Positions 1 through 7,515 of a stretch of DNA of 10,403 nt are shown here, one piece after another. The DNA lies in assembly GCA_002306975.1 (NCBI GenBank), contig DBTI01000090.1, positions 1-10,403 of the forward strand. The letters are read 5' to 3'. The notes under the pieces are model-generated. The model was not told the origin of the DNA. It saw only the letters and a list, made by a program, of their open reading frames with translations, and searched no databases. Numbering within the stretch: the first letter of the stretch is position 1; each line of letters starts with the position of its first letter. The DNA is from Ruminococcaceae bacterium UBA1320. GTDB lineage: Bacteria; Bacillota; Clostridia; Oscillospirales; Ethanoligenentaceae. The position numbers and the translations under genes are program-made.

Positions 1-1
1 G

Positions 2-1636
2 ATCATAAGAAAAGGCATTAGGAACATTGTAAACTGGGAAAGCTTTGGATGTGAAGTCTGTGGTGAAGCCGGGGACGGGCTTTCCGGTAAGGAACTTATT
101 ACAAAAGAACTGCCGGAAATCATTATTACAGATTTAAAAATGCCAGAGGTTGACGGGCTTACTATGATTAGTGATATCAAGGATGTAGTCCCGGACAGCA
201 AGGTGATTATACTAACTGGTTACAGGGATTTCGAATATGCCCGCGAGGCAATTAAGCTTGGTGCTTTTGATTATATACTAAAGCCAACAAAGATAGAGGA
301 GCTTAACGCAGTAATTGCACGGGCAATTAAAGAGCTGCGCTTTAAATACGACAAAGCGTCCGAGATGGAAAAGATGAGGCACATGTATGAAAAGAATCTG
401 CCTTTCATCAAGGAAAAGCTGCTTTACAACATGATTTACGGAACTTGTAATGACGATGAGGTAACCTTATCACAGGCAGATTCACTGGGTATGAATATTG
501 ATAAATTTGTTCTTGGCGTTGTCGAAAGCGACGAGGGTAACATACAGGAAGATCATAACAGCAGTAAAGATACTGATGAAAACTCAATTCAAGACGCGCA
601 GCTTTATCAGTTTGGTATAATAAGTACACTCGAAGAAGTATTTTCAGACAAATTCGGGGTTCTTTGCGTTTCGATAAGCAGCCGCAGGGTGGCTTTTGTG
701 CTTAAAATTGACGTAGATTGTAAAAGTGAACAGGAAGAAATAAATTCTAAGTGTACATATTTGCAAAAGATTATACAAAATTGTTTTGGTTTCACCATTT
801 CCGTCTCAATCAGCACACAAGGGGAAGGGTATAAGCAGCTTCCCGACAAATTAAAGGAATGTAAAGAGGCGCTGGAGCATAAGTTTTACCTTGGCGTAAA
901 TTGCGTAATATTTTACAACGACCTCAGCAATTTCTTCAAATATACCGACTATTCAACGCTGACAGATAAACAAAAGCAGCTTATAGACAATGTAAAAGCG
1001 GGAAATTCGGATGAAGTAACAGTCAGTCTCGCAGAGCTGACCGAAGCTGTAAACAGTCTCGGAAATTCCGACAAGGAATATATCAAAAATTTCTATTTTA
1101 ACACAATATCGCTTATAAACTCTATACGGGTTTCGATAGGGGCAGGGGAAAAGCAGTCAGATGAGTTAACGCTGACAAACCTGTATCAAATGGTAGAAAA
1201 GTGCGACAATCTGTCAGACCTCAACTCCGTTCTTGAAAACGCCGCAAAGCATACGGTGGCGAAAATACATGATTTCAACAACAATAATATGAAGCTGCTT
1301 ATGCGCCGCGCTGTTGATTATATAGAAAGTCACTATGCCGAGCAGGTTACACTGAATCAGGTGGCGGAAAAATTATATGTAAGCAACTTTTATCTCAGCC
1401 GCATGTTTAAAAAGGAACTGGGCATAAATTTTATCGATTACCTTAACGAGCTTAGGATTAAAAACGCAAAGGAAATGCTCGCAAATGCAAAATATAAGAC
1501 CTATCAGGTAGCAGAGGCGGTTGGCGTTCCGAATTCACATTATTTTTCAAAACTGTTTCGAAAATATGTAGGAATGACAGCTTCTGAGTTCAGAGAATCA
1601 ATTGTAAATGCACCAGAAGAGACAGATTCGGAGTAA
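2..1636 (+). CDS. Response regulator, receiver plus AraC-type HTH (YesN family), 5' partial
   Basis: Two-component response regulator and DNA-binding activator. The reading frame is open from base 2, so the gene begins before the window; by comparison with the family about a dozen residues, including the acidic Asp pair, are missing. The visible receiver domain has the phosphoacceptor Asp in IITDLKMP (codon 131-133), the conserved Thr in ILTGYRDF (215-217) and the conserved Lys in YILKP (281-283). A poorly conserved middle region of about 250 residues follows, as is usual for YesN-type proteins. The C-terminus (about 1289-1610) is a double helix-turn-helix AraC domain, with VTLNQVAEKLYVSNFYLSRM as the first HTH and VAEAVGVPNSHYFSKLFRKY as the second. 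Such regulators normally pair with a YesM-type sensor kinase, probably encoded upstream. The following importer operon is the obvious target, which is inference from gene order. An internal ATG at 140 lies inside the receiver and is not the true start. Confidence 0.95.
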   Translation: MIRKGIRNIVNWESFGCEVCGEAGDGLSGKELITKELPEIIITDLKMPEVDGLTMISDIKDVVPDSKVIILTGYRDFEYAREAIKLGAFDYILKPTKIEELNAVIARAIKELRFKYDKASEMEKMRHMYEKNLPFIKEKLLYNMIYGTCNDDEVTLSQADSLGMNIDKFVLGVVESDEGNIQEDHNSSKDTDENSIQDAQLYQFGIISTLEEVFSDKFGVLCVSISSRRVAFVLKIDVDCKSEQEEINSKCTYLQKIIQNCFGFTISVSISTQGEGYKQLPDKLKECKEALEHKFYLGVNCVIFYNDLSNFFKYTDYSTLTDKQKQLIDNVKAGNSDEVTVSLAELTEAVNSLGNSDKEYIKNFYFNTISLINSIRVSIGAGEKQSDELTLTNLYQMVEKCDNLSDLNSVLENAAKHTVAKIHDFNNNNMKLLMRRAVDYIESHYAEQVTLNQVAEKLYVSNFYLSRMFKKELGINFIDYLNELRIKNAKEMLANAKYKTYQVAEAVGVPNSHYFSKLFRKYVGMTASEFRESIVNAPEETDSE

Positions 1637-1688
1637 ATTTGGTTCATAAATAACAAAATAATGCACTATAATGGAAGTTGAATTTCAC

Positions 1689-1731
1689 AAAAAGCCGCAA
1701 TTCGAAGTAATATTCGGGTTACGGCTTTTTT
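1689..1731 (+). terminator. Intrinsic terminator of the response regulator gene
   Basis: AAAAAGCCG (1689-1697) pairs with CGGCTTTTT (1722-1730). An inner CGAA/TTCG pairing extends the hairpin, and the right arm runs into a T6 tract. It lies about 50 bases after the regulator stop codon, so the importer genes are probably transcribed separately. The left A-run gives a T-run on the other strand, but no leftward gene lies here. Confidence 0.85.
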
Positions 1732-1775
1732 GTGCACTATTTTGTTGTACTTAAAAAATTCGAAGTGTGTCAATT

Positions 1776-1804
1776 TTGACTACGATTTAACAAGTTAGTC
1801 TATT
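1776..1804 (+). promoter_or_regulatory. Candidate promoter of the ABC importer operon
   Basis: TTGACT (1776-1781) and TCTATT (1799-1804) are 17 bases apart, between the regulator's terminator and the first permease. The -10 is weak (4 of 6), as expected for an activator-dependent promoter. The remaining leader to 1955 is AT-rich, and no operator repeat could be identified in it with confidence. A second, weaker pair (TTGTTT at 1808, TATATG at 1831) is also possible. Confidence 0.35.
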
Positions 1805-1955
1805 TAGTTGTTTTGTGAAAAATAGTACTATATATGAGCAACGATATAGCAAATATCAATAATTATTGCATCGGCTATAAAGAGAAACTTTAAAAAGTAT
1901 AACAGGCAGATGTGATTTTTGAAAAATCCTCTAAAGAGAAAAGGAGAGTTGTGGA

Positions 1956-2972
1956 ATGGCGACGGAACAGACTGTCGGAATCAACCCAAGCATCGGTGCC
2001 AGTACCCCGGACAATCTGACCGAACAAAAGAGATTGGGAAAACGCAGAAAAAGTAAGGGCGCAATGGCAAGGGACCTTGCATTTTATGTAATGTTGCTGC
2101 CAGGTGTTATAGTCCTTTTAGTAAACAACTATTTGCCGATGATCGGCGTAATTATCCCGTTTGAAGATTACAGATTTCAGGATAATTTCTTTTCAAGTTT
2201 AGTTACCAGTAAGTTTACCGGATTCCAAAATTTCGTGTTTTTGTTTACAACAAGTGATGCGCTTAACGCAATGAAGAATACGATTTTGTATAACATTGTG
2301 TTTATCTCGCTTGACGTTATTGTACCGGTTGCTCTTGCAATCGCAATGTCTCAGATGTGGAACAAACACATAGGGAACTTCTACCAGAGTGCAATGTTCC
2401 TACCCTATTTTATTTCTTGGGTGGCAGTAAGCTACGTTGTATATGCCTTTTTTGTTTCCCAGAATGGTTTTATTGACACCAGTATATTGAAAACTTTCGG
2501 TATCGATCAGATAGATTTTTATTCCGAACCGAAATTCTGGCCGTTTATCTTGACTTTCTTCCATCTGTGGAAATATACAGGTTATAACTTAATTGTTTAC
2601 ATAGCATCCCTTTCCGGCATCAGCGGAGAGTATTACGAAGCTGCTTCGCTTGACGGAGCAACAAAATGGCAGCAGGTAAAATATATTACCCTGCCGCTGC
2701 TTAAAACAACAATGATAATTTTGGCGCTTCTCGCCGTAGGACGCATATTCAACGGTGACTTCGACTTGTTCTTTAATGTTCCGAAAGATACAAGCATGTT
2801 GTACGATGTGTCGGATGTTCTTGATACCTATGTTTACAGATGTCTGATTAACCTCAACGATGTCGGCATGTCGGCCGCGGCCGGCTTGTTCCAGGCTGTA
2901 GTGGGATGCGTCGTCGTTCTGCTGGCTAACGTAGGTGTCAGAAGGTTTGATCCTGACTCGGCTTTGTTTTAA
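1956..2972 (+). CDS. Carbohydrate ABC transporter permease, LplB/UgpA type
   Basis: First inner-membrane permease of a CUT1-family sugar importer, 338 aa. After a hydrophilic, basic N-terminus (residues 1-40) there are about six membrane segments, near residues 41-62, 108-130, 147-166, 195-219, 250-265 and 305-326. The cytoplasmic EAA loop that docks the ATPase is clear at residues 228-249 (EAASLDGATKWQQVKYITLP). GGAG at 1943-1946 sets the ATG start. The long form with a roughly 40-residue cytoplasmic head is typical of LplB-like proteins working with a YtcP-like partner. It heads a three-gene operon with the second permease 56 bases downstream. The substrate cannot be read from the sequence; relatives carry plant-polysaccharide oligomers. 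Confidence 0.93.
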   Translation: MATEQTVGINPSIGASTPDNLTEQKRLGKRRKSKGAMARDLAFYVMLLPGVIVLLVNNYLPMIGVIIPFEDYRFQDNFFSSLVTSKFTGFQNFVFLFTTSDALNAMKNTILYNIVFISLDVIVPVALAIAMSQMWNKHIGNFYQSAMFLPYFISWVAVSYVVYAFFVSQNGFIDTSILKTFGIDQIDFYSEPKFWPFILTFFHLWKYTGYNLIVYIASLSGISGEYYEAASLDGATKWQQVKYITLPLLKTTMIILALLAVGRIFNGDFDLFFNVPKDTSMLYDVSDVLDTYVYRCLINLNDVGMSAAAGLFQAVVGCVVVLLANVGVRRFDPDSALF

Positions 2973-2998
2973 TCAACTAGCCTGTGTAATTAATATTA

Positions 2999-3022
2999 TG
3001 CCGATTTACTACGGCAGGGAGG
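2999..3022 (+). promoter_or_regulatory. Small hairpin abutting the ribosome binding site of permease 2
   Basis: TGCCG (2999-3003) pairs with CGGCA (3012-3016) around an 8-base loop, directly followed by the Shine-Dalgarno GGGAGG (3017-3022) of the next gene at 3029. The stem does not cover the ribosome site. It may isolate the two reading frames or stabilise the message; this is inference. Confidence 0.4.
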
Positions 3023-3028
3023 TCAACG

Positions 3029-3940
3029 ATGGAAAACGCAGTTCGCAAAAAAAAATTCGATTTCAACAGGATTTCATTACCTTCAAATATAATCATCAAT
3101 GTAATATTCATATTAGTGATTCTTTTGTTTTTGTTGCCTTTGCTTCTTGTCGTGATGGTATCTATCAGCTCTGAAAAAACCATTTTGACAAATGGATATC
3201 AATACTGGCCCGCGCAATTTGATATATCTGCGTATGAATTTATTTTCAAAAGCGGCAAAGACATATTGAACGCATACGGGACTTCAATAATTGTAACGGG
3301 TATAGGTTCAGTTGCAGCAACGTTGATAATAGCGTTGTATGCATACCCACTGTCGAGGAGTAGTTTTGCACCGAGAAATAAATTTGCATTTTTTGCATTT
3401 TTTACAACCATCTTTGGCGGCGGTCTTGTGCCGTGGGTTTTTATTTACTCACAGCTCTTCAAAATTGACGGCACCTTATGGATATTGATCGTTCCATACC
3501 TCATGAATGCATGGTGGGTAATTATCATGCGCACATTTATGAAAAGTTCGGTGCCCGATGAACTTATTGAGGCGGCAAGAATAGACGGTGCCGGAGAGTT
3601 TAGGATATTCTTTCAGATAGTAATACCACTTTGTAAAGCAGGACTTGCGACAATCTTCCTGTTCTGTTTGCTGAGATTCTGGAACGACTATTATCTGGCC
3701 TTGATATTTGTAAAAGATCATCACTTGTATACAATACAGTACTATATGTTCCAAATGCTTAGTAATATTTCTTATCTAACGAGCAACAGCAACATTCCTG
3801 CTGAAGCACGCCGCAATCTTCCGAGTGAAACAGCCCGTATGGCAATAGCGGTTATCGCAGTAGGTCCTGTTATCTTTGCATATCCGTTCTTCCAGAGATA
3901 TTTTGTTTCAGGTTTAACAATAGGCGCGGTTAAAGGCTAA
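3029..3940 (+). CDS. Carbohydrate ABC transporter permease, YtcP/UgpE type
   Basis: Second inner-membrane permease of the same importer, 303 aa. A short basic N-terminus precedes a strong first membrane helix (residues 20-45) and further helices near 84-105, 118-140, 150-168, 200-225 and 271-290. The EAA loop is at residues 181-202 (EAARIDGAGEFRIFFQIVIP). The ending FVSGLTIGAVKG is the characteristic tail of this permease family. GGGAGG seven bases before the ATG supports the start. It would form the heterodimeric channel with the upstream permease. No ATPase gene occurs in the operon, which agrees with the family's habit of sharing one MsmX/UgpC-type ATPase encoded elsewhere. Confidence 0.94.
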   Translation: MENAVRKKKFDFNRISLPSNIIINVIFILVILLFLLPLLLVVMVSISSEKTILTNGYQYWPAQFDISAYEFIFKSGKDILNAYGTSIIVTGIGSVAATLIIALYAYPLSRSSFAPRNKFAFFAFFTTIFGGGLVPWVFIYSQLFKIDGTLWILIVPYLMNAWWVIIMRTFMKSSVPDELIEAARIDGAGEFRIFFQIVIPLCKAGLATIFLFCLLRFWNDYYLALIFVKDHHLYTIQYYMFQMLSNISYLTSNSNIPAEARRNLPSETARMAIAVIAVGPVIFAYPFFQRYFVSGLTIGAVKG

Positions 3941-3941
3941 T

Positions 3942-3955
3942 ACCGAGAAATCGGT
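3942..3955 (+). promoter_or_regulatory. Intercistronic stem-loop between permease 2 and the binding protein
   Basis: ACCGA (3942-3946) and TCGGT (3951-3955) close a GAAA tetraloop of the stable GNRA class. It lies between the permease stop and the strong ribosome site GAGGAGG of the lipoprotein gene, with no T-run after it, so it is not a terminator. Such elements often protect the downstream binding-protein message, giving more binding protein than permease; that role is inferred. Confidence 0.45.
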
Positions 3956-3987
3956 TAGTATAAATATTAAAGAGGAGGCTATTAACA

Positions 3988-5478
3988 ATGTACAGTGGAA
4001 AAAAGATTTTAGCTTTTGCGTTAGCAACAGCTACAGCAGTTCCAATGATGTTCACAGGTTGCTCAACTACAACCAGCAGCACCGCTTCGGGATCAAGCAC
4101 AGAAGCTCCTAAGGAAACGGTTACACTCACAGTGTTTTCCGGAGACAAGGCAATACAGGGAATTGACCGTGTAACCACAGCGGTAAATGACTATCTCAAA
4201 AAACAAAACACTGGTCTTGCAATCAAGTGGGAAGCTCTTAGCTGGGACGATCTTGGCAAGAAAGAGACCACCATGCTGTCAACCGGCCAAGAAGCAGATG
4301 TTATGAACTCTTCAAGCTGGCTTAGCAGCAGCTATGTTGGCAATTCAACCAAAGGCTATTTTAAAGATTTGACACCTTATCTTACCGATGCAAAGAATAA
4401 AGACTTAGTTGATCTTATCGGCCAAGATTTCCTTGACGGCACAAAAGTCGCTGGTAAATATTACGGCTTGCCGACAAACAAGGAAAAGGCTCATAACTTT
4501 GGCTTCCTTGCACAGACAGATGAGCTGAAAAAGCTCAATATTGACCCAACCTCCATCAAGACAATGGATGATATGGCAAAATACTTCGATCAGGTTAAGA
4601 AAGACGGCCTTATCCCAGTTTGCGCAGCAAAGATGGATAATCCGTATAAATTACTTGACTGGGATGCTTTTGAATCCGACACCTCTCCGTTTGCATTCGA
4701 TCCGACAGATGAGAAGACAGTCGTTGATCCGTTCACAGCAGACAAGACAGTTGCTTTCTACAAGGAAATGAAAGATTGGCATGACAAGGGTTATTTCTCA
4801 CCGAATGCTTCAACAGCTTCCAATCAGGAAACTGAAATGAAGACAGGTAAATACTTCTGCGGTTCATGGTCATTAATGCCAGGAAAAGCTGATACAGAAG
4901 CAACTTCACTGGGCTTAAACCTTACGCAGATTGACATTACTCCTTATGAAAAGACAAATCGCGAGACATTAGGCGCTTTGACTGTTATTCCTGCAGCTTC
5001 AAAGCATCCAGATCAAGCATTCCAGTTTATTAAACTCCTTTACACCGACAAGACATTGATTAACCTCATGACTTATGGCGTTGAAGGCACTGACTATACG
5101 AAGAAATCCGACAATGTTATCGAAGTTGCCAAAACAACCGATTTCTCATCCGCTGGTGGATGGATTTGGGGCAATACGTTCAACAACTTCCTCACAACTA
5201 ATCAAAAATCGACATACTATACCGACATTGATGCATACAACAAAGCTGCTAAGCCTTTGGATAACCTCGGATTCATTTTTGACAACACACCTGTTAAGAC
5301 TGAGTATGCAAACTGCGGTGCAGTTGTCACAAAGTACTATCCGCAGCTCTTCTATGGCACAGCTAAGGATGTTGATGCAACAGTTAAAGAGTTTAAGGAT
5401 AAACTCGATGCTGCCGGCGAAGTAAAATTACTCGCTGAAGTTCAGAAGCAGTATGACGCATGGAAAGCAAGCAAATAA
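3988..5478 (+). CDS. Extracellular solute-binding lipoprotein of the sugar ABC importer (LipO-like)
   Basis: Substrate-capturing component of the importer, 496 aa, predicted to be anchored to the outer face of the membrane. Residues 1-24 form a lipoprotein signal peptide (positive start MYSGKK, hydrophobic core) ending in the lipobox FTGC with Cys25 as the lipidated residue. A Ser/Thr-rich linker follows, then a family-1 solute-binding fold beginning with VTLTVFSGD. The segment YGVEGTDY (about residues 363-370) is a landmark of the long LipO-type binding proteins that pair with LplB/YtcP permeases. GAGGAGG upstream of the ATG predicts high expression. It is the last gene of the operon and is followed by a strong terminator. 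The ligand is unknown; an oligosaccharide is most likely from family membership. Confidence 0.94.
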   Translation: MYSGKKILAFALATATAVPMMFTGCSTTTSSTASGSSTEAPKETVTLTVFSGDKAIQGIDRVTTAVNDYLKKQNTGLAIKWEALSWDDLGKKETTMLSTGQEADVMNSSSWLSSSYVGNSTKGYFKDLTPYLTDAKNKDLVDLIGQDFLDGTKVAGKYYGLPTNKEKAHNFGFLAQTDELKKLNIDPTSIKTMDDMAKYFDQVKKDGLIPVCAAKMDNPYKLLDWDAFESDTSPFAFDPTDEKTVVDPFTADKTVAFYKEMKDWHDKGYFSPNASTASNQETEMKTGKYFCGSWSLMPGKADTEATSLGLNLTQIDITPYEKTNRETLGALTVIPAASKHPDQAFQFIKLLYTDKTLINLMTYGVEGTDYTKKSDNVIEVAKTTDFSSAGGWIWGNTFNNFLTTNQKSTYYTDIDAYNKAAKPLDNLGFIFDNTPVKTEYANCGAVVTKYYPQLFYGTAKDVDATVKEFKDKLDAAGEVKLLAEVQKQYDAWKASK

Positions 5479-5516
5479 TCAGTTAACTAATTTGTCATGG
5501 ATAAACCTCCATTTTG

Positions 5517-5550
5517 CCGGTGTCGCATTAGCGACACCGGTTTTCTTTTT
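5517..5550 (+). terminator. Intrinsic terminator of the ABC importer operon
   Basis: A perfect 10-bp stem, CCGGTGTCGC (5517-5526) with GCGACACCGG (5531-5540), closes an ATTA loop and is followed by TTTTCTTTTT. This is a strong factor-independent terminator placed 38 bases after the lipoprotein stop codon. Confidence 0.95.
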
Positions 5551-5570
5551 GCCTTATGGTAAAAAGAAAA
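5541..5570. repeat. Second inverted repeat using the T-tract of the terminator
   Basis: The tract TTTTCTTTTTGCC (5541-5553) is complementary to GGTAAAAAGAAAA (5558-5570), with one G-T pair and a TTAT loop. The T-tail of the upstream terminator is thus the left arm of another hairpin. It may be a 3'-end structure of read-through RNA or simply a low-complexity coincidence. Confidence 0.5.
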
Positions 5571-5592
5571 TATAAATAACACAATATAACAA

Positions 5593-5621
5593 TTGACAAA
5601 TACATAAATATCCTATATAAT
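5593..5621 (+). promoter_or_regulatory. rnpB promoter, near-perfect sigma-A type
   Basis: Consensus TTGACA (5593-5598) and consensus TATAAT (5616-5621) are separated by 17 bases. Transcription should start about 7 bases later, at 5628-5629, exactly where helix P1 of the RNase P RNA begins. A full consensus promoter fits a constitutive, abundant RNA. Confidence 0.92.
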
Positions 5622-5627
5622 AACTCA

Positions 5628-5973
5628 AGCGAGCAAGTCAGGCAGCCGCGGGTGCAGTGCCGAAAGGCCGTATCTGAGGAAAGTCCGAGCTTCATAGGGC
5701 AGGATAGCGGGTAACGCCCGCCGGAGGCGACTCCAGGGAAAGTGCAACAGAGATATACCGCCGGAAACGGCAAGGGTGGAAAGGCGAGGTAAGAGCTCAC
5801 CGGCATGCAGGAGACTGTGTGGCCATGCAAACCCTATCCGGAGCAACACCGCATAGAGGAACATCATACGCTTGCCCGGCGTGTTCCGGGAAGGTGGCTG
5901 GAGCCACGTGGCGACACGTGGTCGAGATAGATGGTTGCCAAATACAGAACTCGGCTTATAGACTTACTCGCTA
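5628..5973 (+). ncRNA. rnpB: RNase P RNA, bacterial type A
   Basis: Catalytic RNA of ribonuclease P, which removes 5' leaders from tRNA precursors together with the RnpA protein. The conserved core is plain: GAGGAAAGTCCGAGC near the 5' end, GGGAAAGTGCAACAGAGA, GTAAGAGCTCACCGG, AAACCCTATCCGGAGCAA, GAGATAGATGG and ACAGAACTCGGCTTATAG near the 3' end. The ends pair as helix P1: AGCGAGCAAGTC (5628-5639) with GACTTACTCGCT (5961-5972), one mismatch. The roughly 345-nt length and motif order point to the A type found in most Clostridia. In the region expected to be L15 it reads GGGAAGG (5888-5894) where the E. coli RNA has GGGTAGG. Upstream is its own promoter and downstream a hairpin terminator. The gene appears undamaged by the neighbouring prophage. 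Confidence 0.96.
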
Positions 5974-5977
5974 CCAC

Positions 5978-6030
5978 AAAAAGCCCGCATAACTGCTACA
6001 AATGTAGTGATTATGCGGGCTTTTTATTTT
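5978..6030. terminator. Bidirectional hairpin terminator between rnpB and the integrase
   Basis: A 15-bp perfect stem pairs 5978-5992 with 6011-6025 (core AAGCCCGCATAA with TTATGCGGGCTT). An inner CTAC/GTAG pairing lengthens it. The right arm ends in TTTTTATTTT on the plus strand and the left arm gives TTTTTG on the minus strand. It can therefore end rnpB transcription from the left and integrase transcription from the right. Confidence 0.9.
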
Positions 6031-6079
6031 ATTAATCAGATTATAAAAAATCAAACATGAGTAAATATGATGTATTTTC

Positions 6080-6099
6080 GTGTACTAATGTGTACTACT
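6080..6099. repeat. Tandem 10-bp direct repeats, possible integrase arm-type sites next to the attachment site
   Basis: GTGTACTAAT (6080-6089) is followed at once by GTGTACTACT (6090-6099), a spacing of one helical turn. The pair overlaps the integrase stop codon at the rnpB-proximal end of the element. Phage integrases with an N-terminal arm-binding domain use short direct repeats of this kind beside the crossover core. The core would then lie between rnpB and about 6080, but it cannot be fixed without the other attachment site or an empty site. Confidence 0.45.
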
Positions 6100-7243
6100 T
6101 TTGTTTTAAAAAAGCGTCCAGCTTATTACCGGCGCTTGTAATCATTTGCGGTTTCAATGACATATAAACTTCGTGGATCATCTTTGCGTTTGCGTGCCCG
6201 ACAAGCTGAATCGCTATTTCTTCTGATACATCAGCCATACAGAGCATACATACATACTCATGCCGGAACTGGTGAGCAACAACATCAGACCGCCAACGCA
6301 CAATATGGCATTCATAATATTTTCCATTTTGTTTTTTTTGTTTTTCAATTTTCTCTATTTTATGAGCAAAACCGTATTTTTTCCAAAATTCATTCCACTT
6401 TTTATCATACTGTGAAAATGTTAAAGGGTTCTCTGTTCCGCTTAATATATATATATTTGGATTTAAATTTCTCATTGGATCTAAAGCTTTTTCAAGCATT
6501 AACAGCAATGGAATTTTGCGCACTCCTGCCAACGTTTTTGTGGATGTAATATAAGGCTGATTACTTTTAAATCCAATAGCTTCAGATATGCTGATTGTTT
6601 TATTTTCAAAGTCAATATCTTTTATTCGTATTCCACATGCCTCTCCTCGCCTCTCTCCGGTGCAGAGATATGTAACAGCAAGTAATGCGTCGGTATCAAG
6701 GTAATGCTGCTTAACGACGTTTACCTGTTCTTCTGTAGGCGGATTGCGCTTAGTCTTTTTTAATCCGCGCGGTAAGGATGTCATTTTCGCCGGGTTAACG
6801 TCACCGCGCCATGTTGGACTGTCTATCCATAGTTGAAATATTGCGTTAAGAATCGTTTTATGATTACTTACGGTAGTATGTGCCATGCCCGAAAGGGATT
6901 TTAAAAACTCTGATATCATGTACGGTTCAATCTCTCTCATATGTTTGCCCTCAAAGCGGTCATGAGCGCGTTTTACGGCGGGCAAATAGGTTCGTTGTGT
7001 ACCGTACTTCATTTTATATACTTGTTCCTTGTAGGCATCACAGACTGTCTCAAACAGTGGGCCCCTATCAGCGATAATTTTTTCTTCATTGGCGGTAGAT
7101 ATTGCGGTATTTCGCTTATCCCATACTTTTTGTGGGTCGTTTGAATAAAAAAAGCATCGTTTATCATTTATAATTTCTGCTCTGCTCCATGTTTTACCAT
7201 TTGGCATAAGTCGTAAACCGTCTGTTATTTTATTTTTACTCAT
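6095..7243 (-). CDS. int: Phage-type tyrosine recombinase (site-specific integrase)
   Basis: Enzyme that integrates and, with an excisionase, excises the element. The 382-aa protein starts at the ATG at 7243, preceded by AGGTGGTG at a good distance; an upstream in-frame ATG at 7282 lies inside a hairpin and lacks a ribosome site. Layout: a small N-terminal arm-binding region (about 1-55), a SAM-like core-binding domain (about 64-142), then the catalytic domain. Catalytic residues visible are Arg198 in TGERRGE, Lys236 in TSTKT, His324 and Arg327 in HQFR, His350 in LVGHAN, and the nucleophile Tyr360 in HEVYMSL. All positions are present, so it should be active. Its 3' end faces rnpB, the usual layout with int next to its own attachment site. 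It is the last gene of a leftward repressor-ImmA-integrase group. Confidence 0.95.
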   Translation of the reverse strand: MSKNKITDGLRLMPNGKTWSRAEIINDKRCFFYSNDPQKVWDKRNTAISTANEEKIIADRGPLFETVCDAYKEQVYKMKYGTQRTYLPAVKRAHDRFEGKHMREIEPYMISEFLKSLSGMAHTTVSNHKTILNAIFQLWIDSPTWRGDVNPAKMTSLPRGLKKTKRNPPTEEQVNVVKQHYLDTDALLAVTYLCTGERRGEACGIRIKDIDFENKTISISEAIGFKSNQPYITSTKTLAGVRKIPLLLMLEKALDPMRNLNPNIYILSGTENPLTFSQYDKKWNEFWKKYGFAHKIEKIEKQKKQNGKYYECHIVRWRSDVVAHQFRHEYVCMLCMADVSEEIAIQLVGHANAKMIHEVYMSLKPQMITSAGNKLDAFLKQK

Positions 7244-7275
7244 AAAATTCACCACCTGTATAATTTTAAAGAATT

Positions 7276-7304
7276 TCCCCACTGCCTATTAAAAGCGGTG
7301 GGGA
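7276..7304 (-). promoter_or_regulatory. Stem-loop in the gap between the ImmA-like gene and int
   Basis: TCCCCACTGC (7276-7285) pairs with GCGGTGGGGA (7295-7304), ten pairs with one G-T, around a 9-base loop. On the minus strand the bases after it (AAATTCTTT) are not a clean T-run, so it is at best a weak terminator. It begins directly after the ImmA-like stop codon and ends about 18 bases before the integrase ribosome site. It could lower integrase expression from the repressor operon or mark an RNA processing point. Confidence 0.55.
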
Positions 7305-7305
7305 T

Positions 7306-7512
7306 TTACATTGTTTCAATCTTTTCAATAGATTCATCAATTTTATAGAAATCATCTCGACAAGCGTGAGTTAACTCATGAATTATTGCTTTTTGCTGAG
7401 CTTCATAATTTAGTTTTGCGTTTACATAAATATTATAAAATCCGTTTTCATCCATGGTTGTAGTAGCGTTTATATGGCATGGCAAGTCAATATATGTAAC
7501 GAGATAATCCAA
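7306..7512 (-). CDS. Small ImmA/IrrE-family metallopeptidase
   Basis: Probable zinc metalloprotease of 68 aa. The zinc-binding HExxH motif is explicit in IIHELTHACRDDFY (His45, Glu46, His49 by count). ImmA-type enzymes cut the phage repressor to trigger induction; very short versions like this are common next to repressors in Firmicutes phages and conjugative elements. The start is the odd point. The open frame has no ATG and begins at TTG (7512), two codons after the TAA of the upstream repressor and in the same frame as it. AGAGGG in the end of the repressor gene could serve as ribosome site. Alternatively an ATG overlapping the stop (TAATG, 7518-7514) would be in frame if one T of the following TTT were absent. 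Translation is probably coupled to the repressor. Confidence 0.8.
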   Translation of the reverse strand: MDYLVTYIDLPCHINATTTMDENGFYNIYVNAKLNYEAQQKAIIHELTHACRDDFYKIDESIEKIETM

Positions 7513-7515
7513 ACA

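Noticed and set aside
4541..5425. Other-frame open frames inside the solute-binding protein gene
   Set aside because: They overlap a complete lipoprotein gene in the same direction, lack ribosome sites, and have serine/leucine/glutamine-rich shadow composition.
5528..5867. Open frames on the minus strand across the RNase P RNA
   Set aside because: They are antisense to a well-conserved structured RNA, have no ribosome site, and their translations are cysteine/leucine-rich without protein-like features.
7244..7282. Longer integrase starting at the ATG at 7282
   Set aside because: That ATG lies in a hairpin arm without a ribosome site, whereas the ATG at 7243 has AGGTGGTG at the right distance.
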